Of a stretch of 64,000 bases of DNA, positions 60,222 to 64,000 are shown piece by piece. The stretch covers positions 1 through 64,000 of the forward strand of contig JADJVH010000012.1 in the NCBI GenBank assembly GCA_016716665.1, written 5' to 3'. A program made the translations under genes and the position numbers. The first letter of the stretch is position 1; the number at the start of each line of letters is the position of its first letter. The notes beneath the pieces were generated by a model that saw nothing but the letters and a program-made list of their open reading frames with translations, searched no databases and was not told the origin of the DNA. The stretch is from Candidatus Opimibacter iunctus (lineage in GTDB: Bacteria > Bacteroidota > Bacteroidia > Chitinophagales > Saprospiraceae).

Positions 60222-61574
60222 ATGTCTTCACATGTCATCATCACCGGGGCCGGCCTCTGCGGCACGCTACTGGCCCTCCAGCTCGCCCATCGCGGGCACA
60301 AAGTCACCTTGCTTGAAAAACGCGGCGATTTGCGAAAAGAGGAAATGTCGGCCGGGCGATCGATCAACCTTGCACTTTCGGACCGTGGACTGGCAGCCCT
60401 GGACCTGGTCGGCCTCAGGCAAAAAGCACTGGATATCTCTATCCCTATGCTGGGCCGGTTGGTTCACATCAAAGGCGGTGGAACAACCATGCTCCTACCT
60501 TACAGCGGACGGGCTGGTGAACACATCCAATCAATCTCCCGACCGGGACTCAATGCATTGTTACTGGATGCTGCTGATGAGCATCCTTCGATTGATATCC
60601 TGTTTAACCATGGCGTACAATACGCGGATGTCAAAGGCGCGAGGGTCATTGGCACAAAAGGGAGTACCAGTGAAACTTTTGATTTAACAGGGGATATCCT
60701 GATAGGTACGGATGGTGCAGGATCAGAAGTGCGCAATGGATTTATGCAGATCGGATCGACGATCAGATTTAACTACAGCCTTCAATGGCTTGATCATGGG
60801 TACAAAGAACTTGAGATACCTGCCGGAGCAGAGGGCACCTGGCAGATCGAAAAGAATGCATTGCACATCTGGCCACGCCAGAGCTTCATGGTCATCGCGT
60901 TGCCAAATCTTGATGGCAGTTTTACTGTGACCCTATTTCTTGCCTATGACGGCACTCCCGGTTTTAATCACTTGAATACAGACCAGGAGATACTGAAGTT
61001 TTTCAAAGACGAGTTTCCTGACCTGGTCGCCCTGATGCCTGATCTTATCGCAGACTTCAAGCATCATCCGACAGGAGCATTGGGCACCGTCAAATGCGGG
61101 CCATGGCATACCGACCGCGCGCTCCTGATGGGTGATGCCGCGCATGCTGTAGTCCCATTCTATGGCCAGGGCATGAACTGCTCCATGGAAGATGTACTCA
61201 AACTCGATCAATGCCTCGATGAGGTCAGTGAAAACTGGCCAAAGGCTTTTGAAATCTATAATGCCGGAAGAAAAAAAGATGCGGATGCCATCGCCGACCT
61301 CGCGGTAGAAAACTACTACGAGATGCGCGATCATGTCGACAATCCTGATTTCATCGCCAAGCGGGCCATTGAGATGAAGCTCGAGAAAAAATATCCGGAC
61401 TACGCGTCCAAATACAATCTCGTCACTTTCTGTGAGCAGCATCCCTACTCATATGCCAAGGAAAAAGGAAACCGGCAGGACAAATGGCTGCTTGCGTATT
61501 GCAATCAGACCGATACCAGCAATCTTTCGGAAGAGGAGCTTGAACGGATTTATAAAGCATTGAAGGAGGTGTAA
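60222..61574 (+). CDS. kmo: Kynurenine 3-monooxygenase
   Basis: 450 residues. FAD Rossmann motif VIITGAGLCGTLLALQLAHRG, MSAGRSINLALSDRGL (substrate Arg and Ser region), second FAD motif ALLMGDAAHAVVPFYGQGMNCSMEDV. C-terminal region FCEQHPYSYAKEKGNRQDKWL is present, typical of KMO. Hydroxylates L-kynurenine with NADPH and O2. Separated from kynU by rlmF, amylase and the minus-strand gene, so it needs its own promoter. TGAGAAAG / TGAGATCG octamers follow its stop. Confidence 0.96.
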   Translation: MSSHVIITGAGLCGTLLALQLAHRGHKVTLLEKRGDLRKEEMSAGRSINLALSDRGLAALDLVGLRQKALDISIPMLGRLVHIKGGGTTMLLPYSGRAGEHIQSISRPGLNALLLDAADEHPSIDILFNHGVQYADVKGARVIGTKGSTSETFDLTGDILIGTDGAGSEVRNGFMQIGSTIRFNYSLQWLDHGYKELEIPAGAEGTWQIEKNALHIWPRQSFMVIALPNLDGSFTVTLFLAYDGTPGFNHLNTDQEILKFFKDEFPDLVALMPDLIADFKHHPTGALGTVKCGPWHTDRALLMGDAAHAVVPFYGQGMNCSMEDVLKLDQCLDEVSENWPKAFEIYNAGRKKDADAIADLAVENYYEMRDHVDNPDFIAKRAIEMKLEKKYPDYASKYNLVTFCEQHPYSYAKEKGNRQDKWLLAYCNQTDTSNLSEEELERIYKALKEV

Positions 61575-61622
61575 GACAGTGAGAAAGTGAGATCGTGAGA
61601 TCGTGAGATCGTGAGATGTGTG
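61572..61622. repeat. TGAGATCG octamer array starting at the kmo stop
   Basis: In sense direction: TAAGACAG, TGAGAAAG, TGAGATCG x3, TGAGATGTG. Every unit begins with a stop triplet. Confidence 0.85.
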
Positions 61623-61688
61623 GGTTTGAGTGTGAGCTATTAAGATTGCCTATCTCAGGCAACCACTGAATTTTATTAATTTTATTCC

Positions 61689-62216
61689 ATGATACGCAGA
61701 CCCTTCAACTTACAAGCCTGGATAGATGAGCACCGTCATGAGCTCAAGCCACCGGTAGCCAACCGCAACCTCTATCATGATGCAGGTGACTATATCGTGA
61801 TGATCGTGGCTGGTCCAAATGCACGAAAGGATTATCATTTCAATGAAACTGAAGAGTTGTATTACCAGATCGAAGGGGATATCAATGTGCGTATACAGGA
61901 GGATGGCAAGGCAGTCGATATACCTATCCGGCAAGGAGAGATGTTTCTGCTTCCCGGCAATACACCACATAGCCCCATGCGTCCTGAAGGAACGGTAGGC
62001 CTGGTAATCGAACTGAAGAGATCAGCCAATGAAAATGACGGGCTGATGTGGTTTTGCGACAACTGCAATACCAAGCTCTATGACACCCGCTTTCACCTGA
62101 CGGATATCGAAAAGGATTTTATTCCCCGTTTTAGGGAATATTATGCTTCAGTCGAAAAACGCACCTGCCCCAATTGCGGCCATGTAATGGAGGCCGATCC
62201 GAGGTTTGTCGGTTAG
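61689..62216 (+). CDS. haaO: 3-hydroxyanthranilate 3,4-dioxygenase
   Basis: 175 residues, cupin. Fe ligands His50, Glu56 and His94 and substrate residues Arg46 and Arg98 match those of the Cupriavidus enzyme (His51, Glu57, His95, Arg47, Arg99) with a one-residue offset. The C-terminal FCDNCNTKLYD and RTCPNCGH form the second, rubredoxin-like iron site of bacterial HAO. Converts 3-hydroxyanthranilate to ACMS, the substrate of the decarboxylase at 53750. Confidence 0.97.
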   Translation: MIRRPFNLQAWIDEHRHELKPPVANRNLYHDAGDYIVMIVAGPNARKDYHFNETEELYYQIEGDINVRIQEDGKAVDIPIRQGEMFLLPGNTPHSPMRPEGTVGLVIELKRSANENDGLMWFCDNCNTKLYDTRFHLTDIEKDFIPRFREYYASVEKRTCPNCGHVMEADPRFVG

Positions 62217-62236
62217 TATAGGTCAATAAAAGGTAT

Positions 62237-62292
62237 GGGTTCAAAAAAAGGTAGGGGTTCAAAACTTTGAACCCCTACCTTTTTTTGAACCC
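62237..62292. repeat. Perfect 27-bp arm palindrome; possible bidirectional terminator
   Basis: Left arm 62237-62263 (GGGTTCAAAAAAAGGTAGGG + GTTCAAA), 2-nt centre, exact reverse complement 62266-62292. Runs of seven A and seven T are inside the stem. It follows the last kynurenine gene by 21 bp. Confidence 0.9.
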
Positions 62293-62328
62293 CTGTGTGA
62301 ATTGGCGTTATTTTGCGGCCGATTGATC

Positions 62329-63069
62329 ATGAAAAAGACCTACTTCGCCTCCGACTTCCATCTTGGTATTGATGGTACGCTACCCAGTGCTGAGCGTGAG
62401 CGCCTCATCGTAGAATGGCTGGACAAGTCTGCTCCGGACATGGCTGCCCTTTACCTGGTGGGGGATGTATGGGACTATTGGTTTGAATACGGACAGGTCA
62501 TCCCCAAGGGCTATTCAAGGATACTGGGGTGCATCTCCAGGCTGAGAGACGCTGGTATTCCCATCCATTATTTCACCGGCAATCATGATATGTGGATGTT
62601 CCGTTACCTGACGGACGAATTTGGTATCCCTATATACCGGGAGCCTGTCACACATGTGATTGATGGCAGGAAATTCCATATCGGTCATGGAGACGGCCTG
62701 GGCCCTGGTGACCATGGCTATAAGATGATCAAGAAGCTGTTTGCCAATCCGGCCAGCCAATGGCTCTTTGCCAGGATACATCCCAATACGGGCTTGAAAC
62801 TGATGAAGTTCTTTTCAGGTACCAGCCGCAAGCATACTGAGGTGGAGGCCTTTCTTGGCCCTGAGAAAGAATGGCTCATCCAGTATGCCCTTGATTATCT
62901 CAAGAAAGAAGAAATCGACTACTTTGTCTTTGGCCACCGGCATCTGCCGATAGATTATGACCTGGGCGTCAAAGGGGCCAGGTATATCAATCTCGGGGAC
63001 TGGCTCAAGTACAATTCCTATGCGGTATGGAACGGCAGCGACCTGCAATTAACGTATTATAAACCTTAG
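62329..63069 (+). CDS. lpxH: UDP-2,3-diacylglucosamine diphosphatase
   Basis: 246 residues from the ATG at 62329 (MKKTYFASDFHLG); nine further upstream codons are possible but non-conserved. Calcineurin-type metal motifs: SDFHLG, GDVWDYWFEY, GNHDMW, HIGHGDGLG and FGHRHLP. Makes lipid X from UDP-2,3-diacylglucosamine in lipid A synthesis, at the inner membrane. A GGAAAATTTTCC palindrome follows the stop. Confidence 0.93.
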   Translation: MKKTYFASDFHLGIDGTLPSAERERLIVEWLDKSAPDMAALYLVGDVWDYWFEYGQVIPKGYSRILGCISRLRDAGIPIHYFTGNHDMWMFRYLTDEFGIPIYREPVTHVIDGRKFHIGHGDGLGPGDHGYKMIKKLFANPASQWLFARIHPNTGLKLMKFFSGTSRKHTEVEAFLGPEKEWLIQYALDYLKKEEIDYFVFGHRHLPIDYDLGVKGARYINLGDWLKYNSYAVWNGSDLQLTYYKP

Positions 63070-63096
63070 GGGAAAATTTTCCACCCACGGAATTTT

Positions 63097-63104
63097 TACC
63101 TTTG
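63097..63104 (+). promoter_or_regulatory. -7 box TACCTTTG of the TonB-domain gene
   Basis: Perfect TAnnTTTG followed by C, 46 bp before the start codon; preceded by TTTTCC rather than a clear TTG. Confidence 0.55.
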
Positions 63105-63150
63105 CGGCTTCGTTAAAGGACATCTGTCAAACCAAATAACACTATCCAAA

Positions 63151-63993
63151 ATGAAGTTTTCACCCGTATATACCTTGTTTTTAGCCCTATTGCTGAGCAG
63201 CGCCGGCAACCACATATCAGCCCAGACCCCGTTGGATGAAGCCGTCCGCAGGGCTGATATTTCTCCCGCATGGCCAGGATGTGAGCCTAAACTTACAGAA
63301 TGTACCAAGTCAAGAATGGCTGATTTTATTGCTGCCAACCTCCAGATGCCAACGGATGCTAAAGCACAGGGGGCCGGAGGAGTAGTGATGGTCGAATTTG
63401 TCATCGAGAAAAACGGCACTGTCGGCGAAGTACACCCGATCCATGATCCGGGCCTGGGCCTGGGCGCAGAAGCCACCCGGGTCATCAGCCTGATGAAAAC
63501 CAAGAAAATCAAGTGGACGCCGGCCGAAGAAGAAGGTAAAAAGGTAGCCTTCAGGTACACCGTACCTGTGAGCTTCAATCTCAATACACCTGAAAGCGAC
63601 AAGCCAAAAGCAGCTCCGGCTGTACAGGATGTCAGCGGCCAGATATTTGATGCTGCGGAAGTCATGCCACGCTATGCAGGCTGCGAGCAAGCCGTCAAAG
63701 ACTCTTTTGACTGCACGTTTATGAAAGTGGTAAGCCATATCAAATCAACCCTCAAATACCCGGAGGAAGCCTTAAAAAATAAAGTTCAGGGCCAGGTCCT
63801 TGCCGAATTTGTAGTGGATACCAATGGCGCCATCATCAATCCTTCCATCAAGAAAGGTATAGGTTCCGGCTGTGACGAAGAAGCCCTGCGTGTGCTGACA
63901 CTGATGCCGGCATGGATTCCCGGCACCCAGGATGGTAAACCAGTTAAGGTGCGGATGAAGCTTCCGATTTTATTTCAATTGCCCAAAGAATAA
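63151..63993 (+). CDS. Periplasmic protein with two TonB C-terminal-like domains
   Basis: 280 residues, signal peptide ending ISAQ. Two tandem copies of the energy-transducer TonB C-terminal fold: 45-150 (CEPKLTECTKSRMADFIAANLQMP ... GGVVMVEFVIEKNGTVGEVHPI) and 175-278 (CEQAVKDSFDCTFMKVVSHI ... GQVLAEFVVDTNGAIINPSI). Each has one pair of Cys in the first loop that can form a disulfide. There is no membrane anchor and no proline-rich spacer, so it cannot act as a normal TonB; Bacteroidota have many such free domains of unknown role. Ends 8 bp before the window edge. Confidence 0.85.
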   Translation: MKFSPVYTLFLALLLSSAGNHISAQTPLDEAVRRADISPAWPGCEPKLTECTKSRMADFIAANLQMPTDAKAQGAGGVVMVEFVIEKNGTVGEVHPIHDPGLGLGAEATRVISLMKTKKIKWTPAEEEGKKVAFRYTVPVSFNLNTPESDKPKAAPAVQDVSGQIFDAAEVMPRYAGCEQAVKDSFDCTFMKVVSHIKSTLKYPEEALKNKVQGQVLAEFVVDTNGAIINPSIKKGIGSGCDEEALRVLTLMPAWIPGTQDGKPVKVRMKLPILFQLPKE

Positions 63994-64000
63994 GCATAGG

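Overview
The window reads as a chromosomal segment of a Bacteroidota bacterium, most likely a Saprospiraceae-like member. Evidence seen in the sequence: secreted proteins whose signal peptides end in Ala-Gln, a type IX secretion (T9SS) sorting-type C-terminus, TAnnTTTG promoter boxes, almost no Shine-Dalgarno sites, Bacteroidota-type families (DUF4292, TonB-domain periplasmic protein), and a complete kynurenine route of a kind common in that phylum. No tRNA, rRNA, CRISPR array, transposase or phage gene was recognised. The genes are mostly ordinary; the intergenic DNA is not.

Layout. 1-11 kb holds a partial alpha/beta hydrolase, a cytochrome b-like protein with a decahaem cytochrome c, a homologue of the Leptospira surface protein LipL32, a frameshifted metallopeptidase, an old-yellow-enzyme relative, a T9SS-exported esterase (frameshifted) and a large lipoprotein. 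12-20 kb holds a CDF metal exporter, two tandem outer-membrane barrel paralogues, and an HxlR regulator opposite a pirin / YceI / LigB-dioxygenase / GNAT group. 20.6-31.5 kb is a stress and oxygen-response island: SulP transporter, P-type ATPase, two universal stress proteins, three CBS-pair proteins, Hsp20, and a FixL-like haem-PAS histidine kinase with a receiver-Crp/Fnr hybrid regulator. 31.8-47 kb is housekeeping: fhs, M29 aminopeptidase, hflX, M23 peptidase, DUF4292, TPR protein, pyk, acpP-fabF-rnc, dapA, DUF6913-like, accA. 49.8-62.2 kb is the tryptophan degradation locus: RidA-type deaminase, tryptophan 2,3-dioxygenase, aminomuconate-semialdehyde dehydrogenase, ACMS decarboxylase, kynureninase, kynurenine 3-monooxygenase and 3-hydroxyanthranilate dioxygenase, interspersed with rlmF, a GH13 amylase and an unknown protein. 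The window ends with lpxH and a double TonB-domain protein.

How the genes work together. The kynurenine genes cover tryptophan to the 2-aminomuconate level; the formamidase step is not in the window. The stress island looks like an O2/redox regulon whose own sensor and regulator lie in its centre.

Two window-wide properties matter to any user. First, at least eight genes carry single-base indels or a nonsense codon, mostly in short homopolymers, so many apparent pseudogenes may be consensus errors. Second, intergenic space is filled with 7-9 bp tandem arrays that repeatedly begin at, or contain, the stop codon of the adjacent gene, plus several perfect long palindromes that share a core but have different, still self-complementary, arms.
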